64,000 bases of DNA from assembly GCA_030549495.1 (NCBI GenBank), contig JAUIRK010000928.1, positions 385,001 through 449,000 of the forward strand, read 5' to 3'. Below, piece after piece: positions 1-11,440 of this stretch; the stretch's first letter is position 1, and each line of letters begins with the position of its first letter. The notes below the pieces were generated by a model, which saw only the letters and a program-made list of their open reading frames with translations, was not told the DNA's origin and did not search any database. The position numbers and the translations under genes are program-made. This DNA comes from Nectonema munidae. Taxonomy: Eukaryota > Nematomorpha > Nectonematoida > Nectonematidae.

Positions 1-477
1 TCCCATGACGGAGGTATGCTTTTTGTATAAAGGCGCTAAAACGTGATATGATCAATTTTGATAATTATTTCCCTCCCAAATGTATCAGCTTTCTTTTTAA
101 AAGTTAGGAGTTCTCTCTAAAAATTATTTTCAATTTAACGAACTTTTTTATATTTGAAGTTCAAGGTTTTCTCATAAATGTTTCTTATTCTTTTTTCAAA
201 CTCTTTTGTTTCAAATTTGTTGGTTCGAGGAAAGAAGTTCCATTTTTGTAGAATTTTCCTTTGGATTTTTAGATACTTCCGCTATTTTTTTAATGATACA
301 TAAGTTATTTTATGGAACCAATTTTGTTACAAGGACCCACCTTACAAATTCTATGAGCCTCTCTGACAAAATTTCTGTGTTTGTGTGTGAGAAATGAATT
401 ATATTGTTATATGTTCATATTTCCATAAAAATTTTTTTTAGCCCATATTGCTTTATGAGTATTAGCAAATATGCTAA
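1..477. other. AT-rich DNA without recognised feature
   Basis: Both strands read as AT-rich, stop-dense sequence. The one short open frame here has no recognisable domain and low-complexity Phe/Ser composition. Nothing supports a gene. Confidence 0.5.
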
Positions 478-882
478 AGAGCGCGAAAAATATTGACTTA
501 AAAAGTTTAAAAATTGACCTTATAATATTGACTATATTAACTTAAAAAAAGTGACCAAAAAATAGACTTTATAAAACGTTCACCTAACAAAATAAAAACT
601 TTATTTTACGAAGATCAGCTGATATCATGTAAAATATCATAATTATAATTCATAAGTAGCTATTTACAAACATTCTCGTCATTAAAGTTGCTATTTTTAC
701 TTAATATGTTGTTGAGCATAGAAAAACTTCTTTGTACTTTTATTGATGTGGCTTGTCCATTTTCAAGTAAACAGTACAGGAAAGGGCCAACATCAGACTT
801 TGTTCTCTTCATAATTTTCTCAACGTCGTTATCTTCTAATCTTTTCTGAATGTATATATTTAAATCACACTGGTATGTTCAG

Positions 883-1947
883 TTATGATAAATCTTCATA
901 TGCTTTCTGTACACAATAACCTTCATCTTTACATTTTTCAACCAAATCCAGTAAAGGTTTGTACTTCAAAATTTCTTTCAAATCGTTGGGTAGAGAAGAA
1001 ACAACTAGGGCTTTTTTTTGCTCTATCAATAATAAGTCCAGCATCAGAGAAGTCCAACGCAATTCTTTTGACTTAACAAACTTTTCGACATACCAAAACG
1101 CTGGCTTTAACCAGGATGCCCATCTAGTTACAATGAGTTTAGGTGGTAAGCGTATTTTGTTGAAAATCTTTTGTCTCTGTTTGTTCTTAAATATCAAATT
1201 ATCTACACTTTCAAATTTTTATCTTACATTCAAGCAACAGTTATGCAATAAATGTGCTAAGGAAAAACATGAAATAAATCGGTATAAAAATTTTCAGGTT
1301 TTTCCAGGTTTTTTCATGTAGGCAGCTCCATCATTAATGAGAAGCACAAAATTTTTTATTTTTAAGTACTTTATTTTGTCTTAACTATTTGAGTAATTTT
1401 TCGACCATTTATTGAAGTAGAACAGCAAACAGAATCAATTAAATACGCTTTCTTTGGTAAACTTACATCTCCAACTAAAACATTTACATAATACTTATTT
1501 CCAAACGAAGACTCATCTATAATTAGAAATAAAAAACTACTTTTTACCTTTTCTTTGATACTTTTATATTTTCTGCAAGACTTGTAATGAAATATTGACA
1601 AGAATTTGCATTTGGACAATTGTACCCCATACATTTGAATAAATCTTCAATCGAAGGATCATTCAATTTATTCAAATGTATATTTGCTGACAAAAAAGAT
1701 TCTGTTACTTTCTTTACAAAGTTATTATCACTAATAAACGTTTGAACAGAAGTAGCAAATTTTGAATTCTTTTTAGTTGAATGTTTTTCAGTCTTTCTAT
1801 GATTTTCAACAAAAAAATATTTGCTGTGCTTAACAATGCAATTACAAAGTTTGCAATAGAGTTCATTGTTAGGAGTTGAAGTAAACTCTTCAGGAAGTAA
1901 TATGATTTCTTAACTTTTTGTGAAGGAGACTTCGCAGTTTTTGGCAT
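883..1947 (-). pseudogene. CGGBP1-like/hAT transposase relic
   Basis: Reading the minus strand from 1947, a short N-terminus (MPKTAKSPSQKVKKSYYF) is followed by a frameshift into a BED-type zinc-finger segment (ELYCKLCNCIVKHS, then VENHRKTEKH) at about 1,780-1,875. Next comes a stretch that resembles human CGGBP1 after its finger (FLSANIHLNKLNDPSIEDL). A second piece (1371-1634) has an Asp-Glu-Ser motif followed by YYVNVLVGD, like the catalytic-core start of hAT-type proteins. A third (883-1197) has VTRWASWLKPAFWYVEKF, typical of the later hAT-like region. Several frameshifts and stops separate the pieces, so it is dead. Family assignment comes from motif recognition; a profile search against the hAT clan would settle it. 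Confidence 0.6.
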
Positions 1948-2107
1948 AATTTTAAAGGCAAGGGAAAAAATAAGTATTTTTAAAAAACAAGAATTCTATG
2001 CGACTTTAAAATTGAAATTACAAAAGGTGTCAATACAGAAATGTGCCAAATGTTCACTTCCTCTATGCTTCTCATTTTTTCAGTCACATCAGGCATATAA
2101 GATTAAA

Positions 2108-2179
2108 CATATGTCAAATAAATGAACTCTAGTCACGTTTTCGGCAATCACATATGTCAAATAAATGAACTCTAGTCAC
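2108..2179. repeat. Two-copy direct repeat, 29 bp, period 43
   Basis: The 29-bp segment at 2108-2136 (CATATGTCAAATAAATGAAC and 9 more bases) recurs exactly at 2151-2179, separated by 14 bp. It lies inside the CGGBP1-like element. Confidence 0.85.
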
Positions 2180-2940
2180 CACGTTACCGGAAATCTAAAG
2201 TCTTAAAATCTCTGAAGCAAGTTTTCATGCATTGTGCATGAGCAACTTTCTCTCTCTGGCTGGCCTTACATTTTCTCTGTCACTTTTCTCACTCACAATA
2301 AGTGCCGACGATTACACAAATTCGTTGTAAAAAGCACACTTATGCACAAAGCGTGGGTTCTTAGATAACAGTTATGAAAAGTTAACCCTCTCTCTTTGAG
2401 CTCGTGGCCCTTTTTTGCCTCATTCAAACTATGCCTGTGTGATAGAAAAAATTATGCGAAATTAACCAAACAAAGACGCGCAATAAACCCAGTTTTGTCC
2501 AAAAGTTTTACATGACTTTGGCAAAAATGATCGCTCCAAAACTTATAATTTTTTTGAAAGTATTCGTGAAATTTATCACTTTATAAAACCGTTATCAATA
2601 TATTCATAATTATGTGTATTGTGAGTGAAGTTATGGGCCCCTACTTAAAATACATATATCTACTCTTACATATTTTATTAACCTTTTCATTTAAACTTTT
2701 TCTTGTTTATAAATTTTTGAATTTAGGGTATCAAAGCTCCAATCAGTGTCAGGATATTTTTGAATATTTTTCAATAAAAACTATTGGAAATTGACATAAA
2801 TTTGAAAAATTGACTTTATATTTTTGTTTGATTCACACTTTATCAAGTTCTAAATCTTTGTTTCGACTTTTTCAAAAGTTAGAAATTAATTTTATTGAAA
2901 TTTACTTTATAGACTTTCTCGTACTCTACAAATAAGTGAA

Positions 2941-3228
2941 TAGAAAATAAACACTAAAAACAAGGTTGAATTGTCTCGACTTTTCAAAATGAAAACTCTT
3001 TATTGAAGTTTCAAATTACGATCTTTGCGGTCTTTATCAAGAAATATGTGTATAAATTATAATACACACTAGTTACCATTCTCATTTCACTCACTTCTTT
3101 TTTCTACGTTCTCATATCATATTTCTTGATAAAGACCGCAAAGGTCGAAAATTTGCAACTCAAATAAAGAGTTTTCATTTTGAATAGTCGAGACAATACA
3201 ACCTTGTTTTTAGTATTCATTTTCTATA
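2941..3228. mobile_element. Fold-back (hairpin) element, about 110-bp arms
   Basis: The left arm 2941-3048 and right arm 3118-3228 are reverse complements with few mismatches. Shared blocks include ACACTAAAAACAAGGTTG / CAACCTTGTTTTTAGTATT, GTCTCGAC and GCGGTCTTTATCAAGAAATA. A 69-bp loop joins them. A transcript would form a long hairpin. No protein is encoded; a non-autonomous fold-back transposon is the likeliest reading. Confidence 0.85.
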
Positions 3229-4672
3229 AACAGTACTCAAGCTCATGTAGTCACCAAATTTGCCTTCCAATTTACCTTTAACGTTGAGAAGTGTCATGTA
3301 GGAATTAGTTCTGATTAAGTCCTCGATAAAATTCAAAATTTTATCTTTCCACGCGCGTCATACTTTTTCTTGATCTTTTTTGAAGTAGTATATTTCTTTG
3401 ATAATAGTAGTTCAGGTTAGCTTGATTTTATTCTATTTCTTTTAAAATGAATTTTTGTGTCACGTATTTAAAAGATTAATTAGCTTCTGGCAAAAATAAG
3501 TGTTAAAAATTGGAGTGTAGAAGATACACCGTTATAAGATGCTTCACTCAAAATGTTTCAAGATGTATGAATCTTCAAAAACGAATCTAATTTGAATAAC
3601 TATGTCGTAAACGTTTCATACAGAGGCGCGCATCAAGGTTGCGTGGTTTGGCGGCGCTCTACGCCCCTCTAATCTTATTCCAGGAGGCGGCAAATAATGT
3701 TCGTCTAGTACAGAGGGTTAGCTCTTAAATGCCTTTCTCTCTTCCACTATCGTAGCATTAACGAAATCATTATAACAATAATGTCATCTTTGAAGAGATT
3801 TGATTTAAGATTTTTTTCATATAGAAATGAATAAAAATTGATCGGAAAAGTTTCATAGTTAAATTTCCCTACCTACGACTAAAAATTTTAATCATCGTTT
3901 CGTATACCAAGTTGAATGAAAACAGAACTAATTTAAATGGTATATGAAAACCATTCTCATTAGCACATTCGTGTTATACGACATCCTTTTTTCCCTATCT
4001 CCGATAAAAATTTCCCTTCACTTATTGCCCATATATTATATACACGAACAACAACCCTCTTTTAAAAATAAAATGATTTAATTTTGTCATTTTACTGTAC
4101 TATTTTAAATTACACTCACGTAGCTATTTTGTCTGAAAGCTTGATGCTCCGAACAATTGCTTCGATTCTCGCCTAATTTGATTTGTTAAAACCAAAATAT
4201 TCAAAAAAAATGTTTATCCAATTAGAATTTGAAACCTTTTGTAGTGTCGTTAATTTTATTATATCCTACAGTTTGAAAAAGTATACTTTTTGGATCCACA
4301 AAATCTTTTATTTTGAAGATTAAACTTTCAAAACCCTATTGCGATTGGAAGATTTTCAGAAGCACTTAACGACTCATGACCATAAAACGATAAAACAGTT
4401 GTAACACCCCGGTCAACAGATGGGCTGTTTGCTCAGATATACCTAGACTTTTCAGATGAAAAATGAGCTAAATAACATTTCAAAACTTTTTTTGCGCAAT
4501 TCGGAATTCTATTTTCGTTATTACGAAGCTGATACAATAACGTGGCCTTAGTGAAAATGTCTTTGGTGGTACGAAAATGTTGATTCCTAGTACAAACCTT
4601 TGGTCTAACTTCTCTATTTATTTTTATGCGAATATTTTTTCCTAATACTTTTCAATTATTATTTTTTTTTAG
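3229..4672. other. Upstream region of the GCLM locus, no clear gene
   Basis: Stop-dense on both strands. It presumably holds the promoter and first exon(s) of the downstream gene, but I cannot point to an ATG exon, TATA box or initiator with confidence. Confidence 0.4.
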
Positions 4673-4735
4673 TTGAAAGAAACTTTAATCTATCTTGTCA
4701 AACATTTTATGTTAGATTTTGATGATAAAGAAGTC
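4673..4735 (+). CDS. Possible upstream exon of the GCLM gene
   Basis: A 63-bp open segment (begins LKETLIYLVKHF, ends DDKEV) preceded by a T-tract and AG, and followed by a consensus donor GTAAGT. It is phase 0 at both ends, which fits the next candidate exon at 5747. The peptide shows no recognisable GCLM signature, so membership rests on splice sites and phase only. Confidence 0.4.
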
Positions 4736-7700
4736 GTAAGTTTTCTCTCTTTTCTCCTTCTTATTTGTATTATTGTGGTAATTATAACTCCAAAATATTT
4801 TTTCAATTTAGAACATAAACATTTTTTCAGAATTTTTGGATTTTTCAGTCTTGATTTTATTAATTAACATTTTGAAAAGACTTAAATCCCATGTTTTTTT
4901 ATTAAATATTTCTTGGTGTTTCCATTTCTTGTTTTATTTCATTTTTACTTAGAAATTTTTCTCTGCAATTTCGCATAAGGGAAACTGTTTCAAGTATGGA
5001 ATGGTGAAAGAAGGTTTATTTCAATGAGTTTGTATTAATTGGTAAAATATATATAACAAGCATTAACAATAAAATTTATACAAAAAACTAAAAAAAAATG
5101 CTATTAAAGCAATGCAAGGAGTTCTTCATGTTTTAAAGAATAAGCGTCAGTAGAATAATGCTTTATCCATAGAATTCAAAATTCAATGAATAAAAGATGT
5201 CATAATGGGAGCTTGGCAAAGCTCCGGAGGCATCCAAACACGGCCAGGAAATTCGCCACGATACTATGTATTTAAATTTACGAGTTTTCATTTGCAAAAT
5301 TAATTAACTTTTTAATATTGCAAAGGGTTAAAATTTTGAATATATGTTCTGAACGTGAACTTTTTAAATGTCAAGTCATTCTAAACAAAAACCAAAAAGT
5401 TTGATGAGGTAATTTGAACACGAGATCATTAGAAATTGATTTTTTTCCCAGCCCTTTTCAAAAACTCAAGGATTTTAACCCAGTAATCTGATTTTTATTA
5501 TTTCAAATCATGCAAGGAACAAACTTTATTATAAAAAATATATCAAATCCTGGAATATATCTATTACACTGGGAAATCTAGGAATATGGCATTATTATGT
5601 GATTGATTATAATGAATGAAATTTTGACGGGTTATCACACGTCTTCATTGATTTTTGAAAATAGTGACTAAAAATTATGTCTCCTTTGTTCATGAGGCTT
5701 TGCAAGATTGTATAAATGGCACTTTATCATTATTTTTTATTTGTAGAAAACTTGTGCAATAAACATCAATCCTCCTCCAACCTTAACAACAGATGTAAAT
5801 AAAGAGTGCTGTCATAATATTAAGTGTCAAAGAAATGTTGTGATAAATGGTAAGCCATGTATTAAACATTTTAAAGCGTTCCTTTCTCCTAAATACCATT
5901 AAAAATGGTAACCGAAAAATTGCCTCCCGAACAACGACCCTAGATATATTTATATTATTTATGATTAAATTATATAGTTACAAATTTGAAATTATAATTT
6001 AATATTTTTTATAGTTAAACATTTTTTTAAATAAATATATATGGGGCTTATGGAAGCATGAAAAACATCAATGAATATTGTCATTTAACATGTTTCTCCA
6101 AACATATAAATATCGAATTTTTTCTTCCTCCAAGTATAATAATGGAATCGCATATAGAAATGACTCTAGTCATATATACAGTGGCGTGCAAAAGTTTTCG
6201 GCCACAACTAACAACTATATTCTTTTTGTTTTTTTTATTTTTTTGGAATTAAATACTAAAAATATAAATATATTAGTAAAATTTAAAATGTTATTCATTT
6301 ATATAGCTTACTTATTAAAAATGTCCTTCAAAAGTTTTCGGCCCGAGAACTTTATTCATATAAATATTTTTTATTTTTATAAAAAATTCTTTATTTATAT
6401 TCAGGTTTTTCTATATTAAATTTTATAAAATCTGTTTTTATCATGAAATCTTTTTTCTTCTTGAATTTTTCGATTTGATTAGTTATGCCTTGAATATGAA
6501 TAGAATTAAGACCTAAAGTCGTATCTCTGTTAATAAATAGAAGTCGAAGTGTTATAGCTAAATTGTTTGGATTATCTAGAGGTAATATTTCTTAAAATTT
6601 ATTGAAATTTAAAAATAAAGGAACTATTGCAAATAAGACAAAAACGTGTATTTCTCAAAATTTGATTTAAAAATAAAATACATGAAAATAATTATTCATG
6701 AAGGTATTCCTACAAAAAAAATTGAAAAATTATATTTCAGCTAAAAATAGAGAGACATTTGTGTAAAAATTATACTTTTTTGAAAAGCTTTACTACAATT
6801 AAACTTTAGATTAAATATAAATGTTAAAAGTTCTGTCTGGTATGATATCTTCGTGTTAGAGAAGTCGATATTAATGTTTTTTGAGATTTTCCGCTATCAT
6901 CAAAGCTTAATGTTATTTTAAAAAATATATTTTAAGAAATTGGACTTTTTCCTTCTGTTATCTCCTGCAATTTAGTTATCTATTGCATACCATTTATGAT
7001 CCACTCTTTGATTTGTGGGTTTCAATTTCATACATTCTTTTCATAGTTCTTATATTAAATAGCATGGCTAGTTTTTGAAATTTTTTGCTTTTGTTTGCTA
7101 TATATTAAAGCTTGCCTTGCCAAGATACGGTAAATTTTGGGAATAATTGACAAGCTTTTAAAATGCCGAGTTGATGTAACTCTTTATGGCTCTACGTTGA
7201 AACTAATTTGGTCAAAATACTTATGTATGGTCTTTGCTAGTAGTGGACAAATGCGACTTTCGGGACCACATGTGGCTCTTATGATTAGCTAGTTATTCTC
7301 TAAACTATTTTTTGAGTGCGTGCACAACCCGTATTAACCAGTTGGAAAAGCTTTTTTGGTAGTTTCCTTCTCCAAAAGTTGTTTTTTCAAGAATACAGAA
7401 AACGCATTGATGAAAATGGTTGATTATTTTGTTAATTTGGTTTTTAATTGACCTTTTATGTTTTTTCTGTAAAAACATGAGATTAAATTCAAAAAATGGA
7501 CATTCCAAATAATAATTAATAGTTCTTTTTATCCTCTTACGTGCCAAAAACATCTTTTTTTTCTTCATAACCTTCCCTGGTTTATGCGATTGTAATGAAA
7601 GCTTTATTTTTTAGTCAAGTTGTTTTTGTATGAATGGAACGCAGATTACATTACAGAAGCGACTAACTTAAGTAAGGAAGTTTTTTACACTACATTAGAT

Positions 7701-10700
7701 GATGAACGCTGTTCTCACTATTTCATGAGACTCAGCATCAAAGCATACCATTTCGCTTCAAATTATTTTGTATTAGTTAAAAAAAAATCTTTTTTATTTG
7801 TGAAGAGATTTGTGTAAGTTCCCATTCGCTGAATTGTGATGTTTTATATGTCTATACTCTATATAGTATTGTATTGTTGTTGATTCTCTGTAAATTTATG
7901 AAACTTTACAAATGATTTTTCACCCTATCTTCTGGGAGTATAATTGTTGCATTCAAATGATTTAACTCCAGATAAAGAGGGCTAAATGAAGTAATTAAGT
8001 ATAAAACTACCTGAAAATCGAAAAATCGTGTGCGTCCTATTGTTAGGACTATAGGCATAAATGAGTTTGTTAATTGAACATCAATACTATGTTACTTATC
8101 TTCCAACATCTATTTTATAGCGTGTATGCTTCTATGCATTGTTATTTATATATTTTTTACAACGTTATTAAGTTTTTATTTCACTTTGAAAACTAATTTC
8201 AATCCTTCATTTTTAATACAAAGAAGTTACTTTTAAAAATACATGCTACTATGCATGGACCCAGATAATTTTCGAGGACAGAGGACAAGCTGTTTATAGT
8301 AATTTTAATGGCTCGCGCTCCTAACCATTTTGTAATCAATATTTTGCATCTCATAGCAACCTAGCAACAACACTAGCTAACGAGCAAACAGCATAAAATT
8401 TGAAAAGTTACTTCTTCATCAACTATTTGAATAATAATTAAATAACAAATTCTAACTAGTAAAGAAAGAAGTATACCTAAAACTAGCTATATTTTTATGT
8501 ATCAAATTATTGAAAAGTAAGAACTTTGCTAAACCGAGGGAGCTTGAGTCACAGCTTGAATATACTATGGCTCCCGAGCCAGAACATAGTCTATTTCAAG
8601 TCTTGATTTTAATGTATATATAAATTTTGGGTAAGTGTTTTTCTGTTACAATTTTTTACTTTTTTGAATACGAAATGACTTCATAGTACATTTTCTTGAT
8701 GTACAAATGAAACTTGCTGTTATTTCAATTTCACCAAAATTCAAGGCAAGGTTTTAAGCGCACCATCATATCTGAAAGCATTGTTCTCAACTCTTTTGAA
8801 CCACGGCATAGTTTGTTCTTTTGAGGAGCAGTTTGACACCGGTGGCGCAAAGAATAAAATATAAAATTCCATTGAAAATAAAGTAGACAATGAGTCCTCA
8901 AAATTAGGATCCTTAAAGGATTTTTAAGACTTTTTTTAACAAAGGCCCAAATTGAGAATCAATTCAAAATGGAATACAAATTAATAATGAAGAAAAATAA
9001 GAATTCATCAAAATGGAATACATTGATATACTTAAAAAATAGAGAATGAGCGTTTGCACCTTGTCTAAATCCGCCACTGCTATAGACACACATGGTGTGT
9101 GGACAAAATTTAAGAGATCATAGGTATTAAACTACTTTACAACATATGTAAAATTAACAGATCAATAATTTTACGAAATTCCGCCACTTTTGATATGATA
9201 TTGCTAGCCTAATTTTTTCTTCAACTTTGTTATGCAGGCCGCAAGACAAGAGGCTGAGGGCCACTGTTGAGAACCACTGGTCTAAAATTAAGCATATATT
9301 TTTCTTCATTCTTTTTGTATCCCTTTATATTTTCAAATGTCCTAAAAACAGAATGATTTGAAAGTAAGCTAATAAAATTTTTATGTAAAAATGTTCTTTA
9401 AAGTGTACTGTTTCCTTTATTTTTCTTTTATAAACATATTTTTTGCATATTTCTTAAATCTTCATAAACTTTTTGTTTAAGTAATCGAGAAGCTTCTCAT
9501 AGATCATGTAAACTCCTTGGCTATTGCGTTTCCCGATTACTGCATCCACAAAACAAAGGTAGAGCAGTTTGTTAAAATGTGGCCAAATGCAGAACAACTT
9601 TTTTCTGATGGCAAAACTTTGTCTCTCGGAGTATGCGACTTAAATAAAAATCAACTCGAAGAATTGTGCAGCAGTGTCGAGGTTAGCTTGCCATTTTTCA
9701 TATTTATTTTTTCAAGTTGAAATGATTTCATCTTTTCATTCCCTAAGATGAGCCCCAGTCCCTTTCTTCCTATTTAATCTATGATATGCTTCTGTTTATT
9801 TCCAAGAGCCTTGCTTAAGCCTCACTTTTCTAGTGCTTCTAAATTCAAAGTCTTTTGACGGGTTCTATATATCATTCTTTTATCCTAACGATTTCAAACT
9901 ATTCTTCTATCAATAACAATGTACCTAATCTAGCTATTCATAGCTGTCAAATTAATTTTTTCTAAATATATATTAAGTCCTCTAAAAAGATCCATTTTTT
10001 GAAATGCTCACATAAACAATTACCATTCTTCCCTACGTTAATTTTAGTGTAAACTTTGAACTTTTCATAAATTTTATCCATTGCAAAAATTTATATACTT
10101 TAAGAACAATATTATCTGTAATGTTCTTGTCAGGTGTAAAAAGGGTCTTCTGAATTAATTTTAAATGATCAATAAATGACCAATAGTGGCAAACAAAAGT
10201 ATATAGTGAAACTTACTATAGTATAAATTAACTTGTCGTTTTTTTGAATAATATTTTTAAATAACAGAAGTAGCAAGTAGAGAAAGTGGCATTTTTTATC
10301 TGATTTCATCATAATATTGTATGGTTTTTCTTTTGTTTAGTAATAACTAACTTTATGCAAAAACTAGCATTGATCAAATATAAACATTTTAAAAAATGGG
10401 AAATCAAATTTTTAAAAAAAATTTCACTTTTCAAAAAGCTTTTCATAAAATATTTTAATTCTTCTCCTTTATAGTTTGATACATTCCTATAATAAATTAT
10501 GAGAAATGATCTAAAGTAGTAAAATGCATGAAGTTAACTTATTTATTCTATACTATATATTGATTTGACATCCAAGATTTGTGTAAGTTCCTATTCGCTG
10601 AATTGTGATGTTTTATATGTCTATAGTATTGCATTGTTGTTGATTCGCTAAAAGCATGGATCACATTACTTCATACATGTTTATTAGACAAATCTTTACT

Positions 10701-11394
10701 TATTTTAGTGGATTTGCATCCAATCCTTATAAAAAAGTATACTTTTTAAAAAAATGAAAGAATAAATTTTGAAGCTCAAGATATTATGCATCGTACTAGA
10801 TTTATGAAGATATACTAAGCTTTCTTGCAAAAAGTGATGTCCAGTATCATCTTTCGTTCTATGAAACGAAAATTTATCCAAAAGTTAAGTTAGCAATAGT
10901 ACTATGATTATTTGAACGCAAAATTTTTTCAATTTGGATTTTTCCATAAGACCATTCTTAAAAACATGGCGACTTATTACGGAAACATTCCCTTGAGCAA
11001 TTTATAACTTATCCATGCCAAGCAAAGCGTGTCCGGTTTAAAGTGAAAATAATAATGACCCTTTAAGATCCGAATTATTTTGAGGTTCCTCATCTTATAC
11101 GAAATAAAATTTATTTTGATAAAATTTATTCTCTTCATAAGCTCAGAAAGTTTAACAAACACAATCATAAAATATGATCAAACCATTCGCGATAGCCATA
11201 CAAATAAATGTCCATTCGTTTCTGCTAATTATCGAAAAAGAAAAAGGTAATATAATTACAAGGGGGGAGGGAAAGTTTTTTTGTAGGGGGGGTTGTCTTA
11301 ATTAGGGGGGAAGGAAAATTTTATGTAATGAAATTTTCCTTTCTCCAAAAAAAAAAGGAAAAAAAAATAAAAAAAAAAAAATTAAAAGGGTTGG

Positions 11395-11440
<46 letters not shown>

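Larger units (their letters stand above)
478..2840 (-). mobile_element. Decayed hAT-like element of the CGGBP1 type
   Basis: The left edge (from AGAGCGCG at 478) and the right edge (ending TTGATTCACACTT at about 2840) also occur fused together in a 102-bp copy at 14,606-14,707. That marks the outer limits of one repeat family. Between them, on the minus strand, lie broken pieces of a transposase-like protein (883-1947). The ends share repeated 'attgac' motifs but are not a clean terminal inverted repeat, and no target duplication is visible. Extent is inferred from the shared ends; the coding content is seen directly. Confidence 0.6.

Noticed and set aside
206-397. Short + strand frame
   Set aside because: Low-complexity, no domain, typical chance frame in AT-rich DNA.
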